Source of the DNA: Methanobacteriota archaeon
GTDB taxonomy: Archaea > Thermoplasmatota > Poseidoniia > Poseidoniales > Thalassarchaeaceae
Assembly: GCA_014384685.1 (NCBI GenBank)
Contig: JACNFL010000178.1
Coordinates: 1-8,164, forward strand
Direction: 5' to 3'
DNA length: 8,164 nucleotides
Under the pieces are notes generated by a model. The model saw nothing but the letters and a program-made list of their open reading frames with translations. It was not told the DNA's origin and ran no database searches. The position numbers and the translations under genes are program-made. Shown one piece after another: positions 1 through 6,365 of this stretch (positions within the stretch are counted from its first letter, which is position 1; each line of letters opens with the position of its first letter).

Positions 1-269
1 AGTTGATCGACGCAGATTCTGAAATTGCCGGTCTACCAGAAGTAGTAATTGATTCAGACGCTGAACCTTTTGTTCGTGATGGACGCAATGTAATGCATGG
101 GTTCATCCTTGGCCACCAAGGTTTGCTACGAACTGGTATGCCATGCTTGATTGTCAATCAATCAGGTGAATTAGTTGCTCATGGCATAGCTCAATGCGGA
201 GAACGTGAATTACTTTCCTTTGGTAAAGGAATTGCAGTGAAAACCCGTGGTGGTATCAAACTAGATTGA
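1..269 (+). CDS. C-terminal PUA domain of a tRNA-modification enzyme (archaeosine TGT / ArcS type), 5'-truncated
   Basis: The reading frame is open to the left edge, so only the last 89 or so codons are visible. The visible part is nearly all one PUA RNA-binding domain. The stretch DAEPFVRDGRNV near visible residue 19 is typical of PUA domains at the end of archaeal tRNA-guanine transglycosylase and of archaeosine synthase ArcS. It is followed by a hydrophobic strand (CLIVNQSGELVAHG), an E-L-L-S-F-G-K-G turn and a final AVKTRGGI strand. In those enzymes the PUA domain grips the tRNA acceptor end, while upstream catalytic domains (not in view) modify G15 of the D-loop. A TTG lies at position 3, so a free-standing 88-residue PUA protein cannot be excluded if the codon just before the window is a stop. 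Which archaeosine enzyme it is, or whether it is another PUA protein, cannot be decided here. Confidence 0.72.
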   Translation, partial: LIDADSEIAGLPEVVIDSDAEPFVRDGRNVMHGFILGHQGLLRTGMPCLIVNQSGELVAHGIAQCGERELLSFGKGIAVKTRGGIKLD

Positions 270-375
270 ATTATTCAACAATCCCTAATCTCTCATTCAT
301 CGCTTCAATCGTTGGATACCGGTAGGGGATTGATTCAAGGGCTATCTTCCCCTCACGGAGTGAGGGGGGCTTGGT
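270..375. other. Intergenic gap between the PUA gene and the ABC operon
   Basis: This 106-nt gap should hold the promoter of the five-gene ABC run. No convincing archaeal TATA box (TTTAWATA-like) is visible by eye. A weak inverted repeat (TTGAA-TTA-TTCAA) sits at the stop codon of the PUA gene, but no clear T-tract follows it. The right third holds the hairpin annotated separately. Confidence 0.5.
347..369 (+). promoter_or_regulatory. Hairpin overlapping the Shine-Dalgarno of the first ABC gene
   Basis: CCCCTCAC (349-356), loop GGA (357-359) and GTGAGGGG (360-367) form a perfect 8-bp, GC-rich stem. Two U-G wobbles (347-348 with 368-369) can extend it. Its 3' arm runs into the G-rich stretch at 364-369, which is the only plausible ribosome binding site for the TTG start at 376 (spacing 6 nt). 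Folding in the mRNA would therefore hide the site. It could be a translation-control hairpin, a site that protects the mRNA 5' end, or an unusual terminator of the upstream gene. No T-tract follows, which argues against a classical terminator. Confidence 0.55.
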
Positions 376-1380
376 TTGCAGACAATTATCGCAACAGAGA
401 AACTCACCAAGATGTACGGACCTCACGTCGCATTGGATGAAATGAGTCTGAAAATCAATAGTGGCGCTACGGCTCTTTTAGGTCCCAACGGTGCTGGTAA
501 AAGCACTATGATCAAAACATTACTGGGATTAATTCAACTTACATCAGGGGATGGTGAAGTCCTCGGTTACAATATCCGAACAGAAGGAGATAGTATCCGG
601 CAAAGAATTGGTTACATGCCAGAATACGATTGTTTGACACCTGAGATGAATGCGATACATCAAGTGAAGTATTGCGGTGAATTAACTGGAATGAACACCA
701 ATGTTGCTATGCAAAGGGCACACGAGGTTCTCGAATATGTTGGTTTGAGAGACCAGCGCTATCGCGAAATTTCCAGTTTCTCAACAGGCATGATGCAAGC
801 GACAAAGTTAGCATGTGCAATTATTCATGACCCTGAACTTTTGATTTGTGACGAGCCAACTAATGGCCTAGATACAAAGGCTCGTGGTTTCATGCTTGAT
901 ACTTTGTTTCAGGTGGTAAAGCAAGGAAACAGGTCAATTTTGATGTGCAGTCATCTGATGGATGATGTGGAAAAAATATGTGATCGAATTGTTATGATTC
1001 ACAAAGGAAAATTGATTGCTCAAGGGAAAATTGAGGATTTGAAGGCAATTGACCGAGAAATTGAGATTTGGGTTTGGGGTGGTGCTTCACGAATGGAAGC
1101 AGCATTGAATGATGCTGGATTAACTCCTCGAAGAACTGGTAGAGTGATGCGAGTTGTCCGCCAAGATGAAACCACATACGACTTGGTTCTAGAATTAGCT
1201 GCTAAGGCAAAGGTTCAGATCCGCAGAATGGAGGATTACGAACCATCTTTAGAAGACCTTTTCCTTGTCATAATGGATCGTTTAGGATATGGTGTAAAAT
1301 CATCTGCAGATTTGTTACAATCACAGCCTCCGACTACCTCTGTTGCACCTGCTCCATCCCAACCGGGGGGTAATTTTTGA
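376..1380 (+). CDS. ABC transporter ATP-binding protein A (ABC-2 / NatA-CcmA class)
   Basis: This is a 334-residue cytoplasmic ATPase that would power the permease encoded next. All nucleotide-binding motifs are visible: A-loop Tyr14 (KMYG), Walker A GPNGAGKST at 36-44, signature SSFSTGMMQ at 133-141, Walker B LLICDEP at 155-161 with catalytic Glu160, D-loop NGLD at 163-166, and switch His193 (CSHL). The signature is the degenerate S-x-G-M form usual for ATPases paired with ABC-2 permeases. Residues from about 225 form the family's C-terminal regulatory region, and 312-334 are a Pro/Ser-rich tail. The TTG start was chosen because the next in-frame ATG (codon 12) would remove the first beta-strand, and a G-rich ribosome site at 364-369 fits. 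The stop overlaps the ATG of the permease by 1 nt, so the two are probably translationally coupled. Substrate is unknown. Confidence 0.93.
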   Translation: MQTIIATEKLTKMYGPHVALDEMSLKINSGATALLGPNGAGKSTMIKTLLGLIQLTSGDGEVLGYNIRTEGDSIRQRIGYMPEYDCLTPEMNAIHQVKYCGELTGMNTNVAMQRAHEVLEYVGLRDQRYREISSFSTGMMQATKLACAIIHDPELLICDEPTNGLDTKARGFMLDTLFQVVKQGNRSILMCSHLMDDVEKICDRIVMIHKGKLIAQGKIEDLKAIDREIEIWVWGGASRMEAALNDAGLTPRRTGRVMRVVRQDETTYDLVLELAAKAKVQIRRMEDYEPSLEDLFLVIMDRLGYGVKSSADLLQSQPPTTSVAPAPSQPGGNF

Positions 1381-2522
1381 TGGAAGATGAAATACCCGGG
1401 GTAGATGATTTATTTGGCGGAGATAATCCCGCACCTTCTCAGCCAATCTCTGAGGAATCTACACCAATCACTGAATCAATTCCTGAACCAAATATCCAAC
1501 CTGCTGATGCTGAATTCATGGGTGAAAAGGGAGGTGTCGTTACTGGAAGAGGCAGAATGGAAGCAGCCTTTGGCACCGGTGATGGCGATGAAATAGCAAC
1601 TGCACAAGTAGCACAAGTTTCGTCTGAGGTGCAAACCGGAACAATCTTCCACCAAGTGTACCGCCCATGGCGCGGAAAATTGAATAGCCGTTGGGTTAGA
1701 AATTGGTCAATTTTGCGTTACCATATTTACGGACTTTTTTCAAAGGGGCATAAACCATGGCCAATGATGACAAAATTGGTTATTTTCGGAGTTCTAATCG
1801 CTTCAATTGGTGATTTGTTAATGCTCACAGTAGGTGCTGCAACAGGTGTTGAAGCAATCGAACGATTAGCAGGAGTATCTAGGGGGAATTTGTATGGGCA
1901 TGTACTATCATTTTGGTTTAGAAATGCCTGTACTTATCCGATAGTAACGGCATTAATTATTGGAGGGATGATAAGTGAAGATAGGCGAAATGGCACCTCT
2001 GCACTATACTTTTCACGTCCTGTCAATAGGCGAGATTACGCTGCGATGAAGTTTCTTTCAGTTGCAATCATACTCTCAGTTGTTGTGTTGTTCACTCTTT
2101 CTGCCTATTATCTAGGAGCAATCCTAGTCGGTGGTGAAGGGTGGTCATATGTCATGGACACCGGATTATTGTTCCTAGGTGCGTTTATTGCAGGCACTCT
2201 TTTAGTATTCACATACACCAGTATTGGGCTTGCTCTTTCTTCAGTTAGTTCTGGTAAATTCTTCCCAGCGGTGGCATTCATTGGATTGATTTTAGGAACA
2301 AAAATGGTAGCATTCTTGATATGGGCATTGTTTGATAGTAGTGCAATTTACCTAATTTCACCATATGACAATTTGGCTCATGTAGGGCAATGGATGCTTG
2401 GACTGAATCATACTTACGAGCATCCTGCTTCTTGGAGTCTAGTGATGTTGATTACAATGAATGCCATTTCCCTCTACATTCTTTCGGCTAGAGTTTCTTC
2501 TTTGGAGGTGACCCGCGAGTGA
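1380..2522 (+). CDS. ABC-2 type permease A
   Basis: This 380-residue membrane protein is the likely partner of the preceding ATPase. Residues 1 to about 95 are acidic, Pro/Gln/Ser-rich and probably disordered. A basic stretch (RPWRGKLNSRWVRNW) leads into about six membrane helices near 132-153, 184-199, 223-249, 262-287, 295-318 and 352-370. After the second helix comes the ABC-2 hallmark: SEDRRNGTSALYFSRPVNRR at about 199-218, followed by a conserved Lys (224). This matches the family's 'E-x-x-x-G-T, P-x-x-R, K' coupling region. ATG at 1380 is preferred over TTG at 1377 because it makes the usual TGATG overlap with the upstream stop and sits 9 nt after GGGGGG (1365-1370). The loop between helices 1 and 2 is only about 30 residues, unlike permease B. 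Transported molecule unknown. Confidence 0.88.
   Translation: MEDEIPGVDDLFGGDNPAPSQPISEESTPITESIPEPNIQPADAEFMGEKGGVVTGRGRMEAAFGTGDGDEIATAQVAQVSSEVQTGTIFHQVYRPWRGKLNSRWVRNWSILRYHIYGLFSKGHKPWPMMTKLVIFGVLIASIGDLLMLTVGAATGVEAIERLAGVSRGNLYGHVLSFWFRNACTYPIVTALIIGGMISEDRRNGTSALYFSRPVNRRDYAAMKFLSVAIILSVVVLFTLSAYYLGAILVGGEGWSYVMDTGLLFLGAFIAGTLLVFTYTSIGLALSSVSSGKFFPAVAFIGLILGTKMVAFLIWALFDSSAIYLISPYDNLAHVGQWMLGLNHTYEHPASWSLVMLITMNAISLYILSARVSSLEVTRE
2504..2511 (+). promoter_or_regulatory. Strong Shine-Dalgarno (GGAGGTGA) deciding the GTG start of ATPase B
   Basis: GGAGGTGA matches the archaeal anti-Shine-Dalgarno at eight consecutive bases and lies 7 nt before GTG 2519. It supports the GTG rather than the later in-frame ATG at 2594. 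It lies inside the end of permease A, which fits coupled translation. Confidence 0.85.
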
Positions 2523-3508
2523 TTCCTGACCTATCCCAAGTTGGAACTGGGGAGACAAAGGAGTGGGCTCCAGTTGCTGAAGCACCCCACATTATGCTTG
2601 ATCATGTAACCAAAACCTATGGTTCAGTAATGGGATTGAATGACGTTAGCATCGCTATCAAGGGTGGTGTAACTGGAATCCTTGGTCAAAATGGTGCTGG
2701 TAAATCCACTCTGTTCAAGTTGATAGTAGGACGATTACAACCTAGTTCTGGAAATGTTCACCTTTTTGGTACAAATCCATTCAAAAATCCAGCCCCATAT
2801 TCAAGAATTGGCTATGTATCCGAATCAGAACATCTCTACGATTGGATGACAGGGCTTGACTTCGTAGCAACACTTGCTCGCCTTTACGGCTACACTAGAG
2901 ATGAAGCAAAAGAAAAGGCATTGCATGTTCTTGACTTCGTAGGTTTAGGCGATGTTGCGAACAAAGAAATAGGCAAGTATTCCAAAGGAATGAGACAAAG
3001 AGTAAAAATCGCTCATGCATTGGTAAATGAGCCTGACTTGATTATTCTTGATGAGCCATTAGCAGGATGTGATCCCTTGGCCCGTACAACGATTATGAAT
3101 GTTGTAAGGGAACTCGGTGCAACGGGGAAAACAGTGCTTGTAAGTAGTCACATACTTTCCGAAATTGAACGAATTACTGAACAGATAATGATTCTCCACA
3201 ATGGAAGACTTTTGGCAATTGGAAACCTGCATGCTATTCGTGAACTACTAGACCAACATCCCCACCGAATTCTTCTGCGAACTGATAATCCGCGAGGTTT
3301 GGGTACAGCGTTCTTACCTCACGAAGATGTGTATGGTGTGCGTTTTCCAAATAGTGATGAGTTAGTTGTTGAGACAAATAACCTCTCTTCTGTGCACCAA
3401 GCACTTCCAGGTATTTGTCATGAGAGTGGAATCAGAGTTACAGCGATTGAGAATCCGGATGATAACTTAGAGTCCTTGCTAGGATATTTAGTTGAAGGGA
3501 GGTCCTGA
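2519..3508 (+). CDS. ABC transporter ATP-binding protein B (ABC-2 class)
   Basis: This is a second ATPase, 329 residues, of the same class as ATPase A but clearly divergent from it. Motifs: A-loop Tyr34 (KTYG), Walker A GQNGAGKST at 56-64, signature KYSKGMRQR at 153-161, Walker B LIILDEP at 174-180 with Glu179, and switch His211 (SSHIL). The D-loop reads LAGCDP (181-186), where the common form is NGLDP. About 24 residues precede the first strand. The C-terminal 100 residues form the usual accessory domain. The GTG start overlaps the stop of permease A in GTGA (4 nt) and has an excellent ribosome site. It ends 2 nt before permease B, its most likely partner. Both ATPases keep the catalytic Glu and His, so neither looks like a degenerate site partner. 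Confidence 0.93.
   Translation: MIPDLSQVGTGETKEWAPVAEAPHIMLDHVTKTYGSVMGLNDVSIAIKGGVTGILGQNGAGKSTLFKLIVGRLQPSSGNVHLFGTNPFKNPAPYSRIGYVSESEHLYDWMTGLDFVATLARLYGYTRDEAKEKALHVLDFVGLGDVANKEIGKYSKGMRQRVKIAHALVNEPDLIILDEPLAGCDPLARTTIMNVVRELGATGKTVLVSSHILSEIERITEQIMILHNGRLLAIGNLHAIRELLDQHPHRILLRTDNPRGLGTAFLPHEDVYGVRFPNSDELVVETNNLSSVHQALPGICHESGIRVTAIENPDDNLESLLGYLVEGRS
3497..3503 (+). promoter_or_regulatory. Shine-Dalgarno (GGGAGGT) of permease B
   Basis: GGGAGGT lies 7 nt before ATG 3511 and inside the last codons of ATPase B. It fixes the start of permease B. Confidence 0.75.
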
Positions 3509-3510
3509 AT

Positions 3511-5064
3511 ATGGAGCATGATCCTACTGATTTCATTAGAGAACCAAAGGTTCCTTCGGATAAAATATCAGATGAGCAGCCTAATTTGGAATCAAAACCT
3601 CAAACTTTTGAAAGCCAGGTAGAGGAGGCCGTGAAGGCCCAGACACTTGCTGATACAGAACCCTCTAAACCAATGTATGTGAGCGCACCAGCTGCTGTGG
3701 CTGGGGCGGCGGTGACGCAGTTACAGAAAGTTCAAACTCAAGCAGCACAAGCATTTCGTCCGCTTACTAATACCGTTTGGAGCAAATTAGACCGTAAGGC
3801 CACAGCGGTCACAGAATTCACATTGCGTCAATACAGAACCAAGAATTCAACATGGGTGGTACTAGGAATTGGAATGGTATTTGTTGCAATGATATTGATG
3901 TTTTATGGTGAAGCAATGTCATCAGGTTTTGATTCCATTGACAATGATGGCGATTCTCATGATTATGATGGGGATGGTTACCCAACAGGCCAAGAGAGAA
4001 TCTACGGAACAAATCCGTGGGATGAAAATAGCCACCCTGACCCTGAATTAGTTGCGCCTGACCCCCCAGAAAAATGGATAGACGAAGATGGGATTGATTG
4101 GGATGGTGACTATTCAAATTCAAATCAAGGATATGATGACGATGGAGACTGCACAGGTGAGGGGTGGGTGGATACTGAATCATTTGAACTTCCTTACAAC
4201 CAAGATACAAACCGTGACGGAATTAACTGTAATGTTCGATATACAATGAATTCTACTACAAAAACAATCTATTTAATAAGCGCCGATCCTAGTGTTGATG
4301 AAGACCCAGATGATGAGGAATTTCTCAAAGAATCACTTCACAGGGCATTCGTTCTTGGGTTTGGAAAAATAGGATTCGCCTTCTTGATTGGAATCTTCGT
4401 CCCGCTCTTCCTTGCAACAGGATTGGTTCGCGATGAGATGGAGAGAGGAACCCTTCACTACATCATGGGTAAACCAATTGCACGGGCTGAAATACTTGCT
4501 TACCGACTTCTAGGGTACATTGCTCTTGTTTGGCCTTACGCTACGGTGTTAATCCTCCTAACAGCGATAGTCACTGGTTTCCTTGCCCCCTCAGATTCAA
4601 TATTCAGATTCCATGACATGTCAGCTTGGTTGGGGATTTTGTTAGCGTCTTGGCTGATGATGCTAGCATACGGTACGATATTCTGTACATTAGGAGTCAT
4701 TAGCCCGAGATTTGGATTGTGGATTGCTATTGGATTTGGTGTATGGGAATTCGCTATGGCGATGATATCTCTAGGTGCGCCAAATTTCGCACTTACTTGG
4801 TTATCGGTTTCACATTGGGGGATTGAAATTATCAATTGTACATCAGTATTGGCCTATCCCGACCAAAGTTACATGATAGAAATTGCTAGCATGAATAACG
4901 ACTGGGGGAGTGAGGCCGCATTAGCAGGATTCTACAGCCCGCCAAGTGTTGTTGCTGGCAGTCCTTTTGCCTCCCTACTAATCTCAATTTTCGTATTGGT
5001 TTTATTCACAATTTTCGCTCTCTTTATTGGCCAGTCTAGCCTAAAGCGAAAGGAACTCAATTGA
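3511..5064 (+). CDS. ABC-2 type permease B with a large Asp-rich, EF-hand-like extracytoplasmic loop
   Basis: This 517-residue permease is the partner of ATPase B. Residues 1-112 are an acidic then Ala/Gln-rich cytoplasmic extension ending in a basic stretch (RQYRTK). Membrane helices lie near 115-133, 285-303, 335-357, 371-397, 400-420 and 486-507. The ABC-2 coupling signature RDEMERGTLHYIMGKPIARA spans 307-326. Between helices 1 and 2 is an insertion of roughly 150 residues (134-284), very rich in Asp and Gly. It contains one perfect EF-hand-like loop (151-162), two further D-x-D/N-x-D patterns (209-213, 232-236) and two Cys (214, 240). A Gly-Thr-Asn-Pro turn follows the first loop, as in thrombospondin type 3-like repeats. 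By topology this insertion faces outside the cell. The long loop between helices 5 and 6 (about 421-485) is also probably external. The insertion suggests calcium-dependent contact with a partner, cell-wall material or substrate. Confidence 0.87.
   Translation: MEHDPTDFIREPKVPSDKISDEQPNLESKPQTFESQVEEAVKAQTLADTEPSKPMYVSAPAAVAGAAVTQLQKVQTQAAQAFRPLTNTVWSKLDRKATAVTEFTLRQYRTKNSTWVVLGIGMVFVAMILMFYGEAMSSGFDSIDNDGDSHDYDGDGYPTGQERIYGTNPWDENSHPDPELVAPDPPEKWIDEDGIDWDGDYSNSNQGYDDDGDCTGEGWVDTESFELPYNQDTNRDGINCNVRYTMNSTTKTIYLISADPSVDEDPDDEEFLKESLHRAFVLGFGKIGFAFLIGIFVPLFLATGLVRDEMERGTLHYIMGKPIARAEILAYRLLGYIALVWPYATVLILLTAIVTGFLAPSDSIFRFHDMSAWLGILLASWLMMLAYGTIFCTLGVISPRFGLWIAIGFGVWEFAMAMISLGAPNFALTWLSVSHWGIEIINCTSVLAYPDQSYMIEIASMNNDWGSEAALAGFYSPPSVVAGSPFASLLISIFVLVLFTIFALFIGQSSLKRKELN
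3931..4230 (+). other. Segment encoding the Asp-rich calcium-loop insertion of permease B
   Basis: Codons 141-240 of permease B. The loop encoded at 3961-3996, DYDGDGYPTGQE, places Asp at positions 1, 3 and 5, Gly at 6 and Glu at 12, which is the canonical EF-hand calcium ligand spacing. It continues into RIYGTNPWD, as in thrombospondin type 3-like repeats of surface proteins. Two degenerate copies follow, around codons 209-213 and 232-236. Calcium binding is inferred from the pattern only. Confidence 0.7.
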
Positions 5065-5073
5065 GGTTTCAAA

Positions 5074-6300
5074 ATGTTAGACACTAACCTGAAAGGCTCT
5101 TCAAGAAAATGGGAGTCATTAGAAAAATTTGAGGGGGATTTCTCTTCATTTTGGCATTTAGATACGCTACCGCCGTTGCGACGTCTGTCTTGGTGGTGGT
5201 GGTGGTGGTTAGTGATTATACCAGATCCAGATAGGCCAGGCCGTAGTAAACAGTTGATGGTGCTTTGGTCAACACGTGATTGTGAGCGCATTGATGTCAG
5301 TGGATTCGATTGGTGGGGCGGCGGCAGAACTCATACTGATGATAACGGTGGAATCGTTTTTCCTGGGATGGTAGCCTCTTGGTGGTTCGATGGAGAAAAG
5401 GTGTTTGAACCACTTGTCCTTAGAGAGGCGAGGATGGCTTCAATTTGTGCAGACCACCCATTGTGGGGTGCTGAAGAGACGGATGGAGGGGGGGCGGTAA
5501 TTCCTATCCTTGAAGACGATTTATCAATGGGATTAGCAGCCGATAAAAGCAAATTTTGGCTTAAATTAACTTCTGATGAGAAGGCCATATCGGATGGTTC
5601 TCCTGCAAAATTTGATTTGAAAATGACTCCTTGGAATCGTGAGATTTCAGCACTTGAATACAAGCATAACGTATACGCTGGAAATATGGGTTATGATATT
5701 TTGAGAATCCACGGCACCAAATGCAGCGGGACAATTGATGGTACGGAAATAGAAGGAACCGCATATTTCCAAAAGGTAACGGTTCAAGCCCCATCAATTC
5801 CTTGGTTTTGGGGGATGCTACATTTTGATGATGGCTCATATCTAGATTGGTGGTTACCGCACATATCGCTTTCAGTGACTGCGAAAGATTCTGATCCATG
5901 GAAATTGAGGGATTTCACTCGACTTCCGTTGGCTGGTGCTGGAATGTTCAAAGACGCTGGCAGTCAAAGAACTGAAAAGTTTGAACGATGTGAAGTTAAA
6001 TTAATTCAGCCTAAAGGAAAAGATGCCGAATATGATTCCGATGGAAACCCTCTGCCAAAATTCCATATTAGGATGTGGAACGGCAGGACTCAAGTTGGAT
6101 TGATTGTTAAGGCAGTAGGAAGGGCACATTGGTCGTTCAATCAACCAACGCGCGCACACATGACTAGTCACTTCACCTACAATGAGTATCCCCTGAAGGT
6201 TGAACAAATCACTGTGCTTGACGAAAAAGGAGTTAGGACTCTTGATGATTGGGATTGGGTTCATGGCAATGCAGAGCATAGTTGGGGAATATTGCACTAA
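5074..6300 (+). CDS. Trp-rich protein resembling the AttH/CrtC lipocalin-like family
   Basis: This 408-residue protein has no clear signal peptide and is extremely rich in Trp (26 by count). Residues 40-45 are six consecutive Trp followed by LVIIPDP. In the AttH / hydroxyneurosporene synthase (CrtC) family an E-W-W-Y-F strand opens the first lipocalin-like barrel, and the W run with its strand and turn (WLVIIPDPDRPGRSKQ) fits that place. A second landmark is IEGTAYFQKV (227-236) followed by PWFWGMLHFDDGSY (243-256). It resembles the family's 'G-x-x-Y/W-x-D-x-x-W-G ... W-x-W-F-x-L-x-x-D-G' core, but the Asp and Trp-Gly of the first half are replaced. A family hydratase activity is therefore doubtful, and binding of a hydrophobic molecule is more likely. 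The start is ATG with GAGGT at 5063-5067 overlapping the stop of permease B (9-nt gap), so it is probably in the same operon. The family call is from remembered motif shape and is tentative. Confidence 0.62.
   Translation: MLDTNLKGSSRKWESLEKFEGDFSSFWHLDTLPPLRRLSWWWWWWLVIIPDPDRPGRSKQLMVLWSTRDCERIDVSGFDWWGGGRTHTDDNGGIVFPGMVASWWFDGEKVFEPLVLREARMASICADHPLWGAEETDGGGAVIPILEDDLSMGLAADKSKFWLKLTSDEKAISDGSPAKFDLKMTPWNREISALEYKHNVYAGNMGYDILRIHGTKCSGTIDGTEIEGTAYFQKVTVQAPSIPWFWGMLHFDDGSYLDWWLPHISLSVTAKDSDPWKLRDFTRLPLAGAGMFKDAGSQRTEKFERCEVKLIQPKGKDAEYDSDGNPLPKFHIRMWNGRTQVGLIVKAVGRAHWSFNQPTRAHMTSHFTYNEYPLKVEQITVLDEKGVRTLDDWDWVHGNAEHSWGILH
5191..5208 (+). repeat. (TGG)6 microsatellite coding hexa-Trp
   Basis: Six TGG triplets in frame encode Trp40-Trp45 of the lipocalin-like protein. 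Because Trp has a single codon, such a run is necessarily a perfect trinucleotide repeat. Slippage would change the number of Trp without shifting the frame. Confidence 0.95.
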
Positions 6301-6320
6301 ATCCCATATTGAATAGAATG

Positions 6321-6326
6321 ATATAA
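6321..6326 (+). promoter_or_regulatory. TATA-box-like element for the PH-domain gene
   Basis: ATATAA in the context AATGATATAAGGG lies 40-45 nt before ATG 6366. An archaeal transcript normally starts about 25 nt downstream, here near 6348-6350. That leaves a short leader which still holds the ribosome site at 6355-6360. It separates this gene from the ABC run. Seen by eye only. Confidence 0.45.
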
Positions 6327-6365
6327 GGGCGGAGATTTGCGAACCATGAGCACCGGGGTGTTGAG

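Noticed and set aside
261..290. Possible terminator after the PUA gene (TTGAA-TTA-TTCAA)
   Set aside because: The stem is only five weak base pairs overlapping the stop codon and no T-tract follows, so it was not called.
604..645. Glu where the Q-loop Gln is expected in ATPase A (IGYMPE), and likewise IGYVSE in ATPase B
   Set aside because: Glu at this place is common in ATPases that serve ABC-2 permeases, so it does not mark an inactive site.
1405..1596. 63-codon plus-strand frame inside permease A
   Set aside because: It is an out-of-frame shadow of the low-complexity N-terminal tail, with no ribosome site.
3818..4210. 130-codon minus-strand frame opposite permease B
   Set aside because: Rich in His, Leu and Gln because it is the antisense of the Asp/Gly-rich loop. 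No domain or start signal is visible.
4932..5291. Minus-strand frame with a six-His run
   Set aside because: The His run is just the reverse complement of the (TGG)6 repeat. The frame overlaps the end of permease B and the start of the Trp-rich gene, both well supported, and has no ribosome site.
5331..5899. Two overlapping minus-strand frames opposite the Trp-rich gene
   Set aside because: They overlap each other and a confident plus-strand gene and show no recognisable motif.
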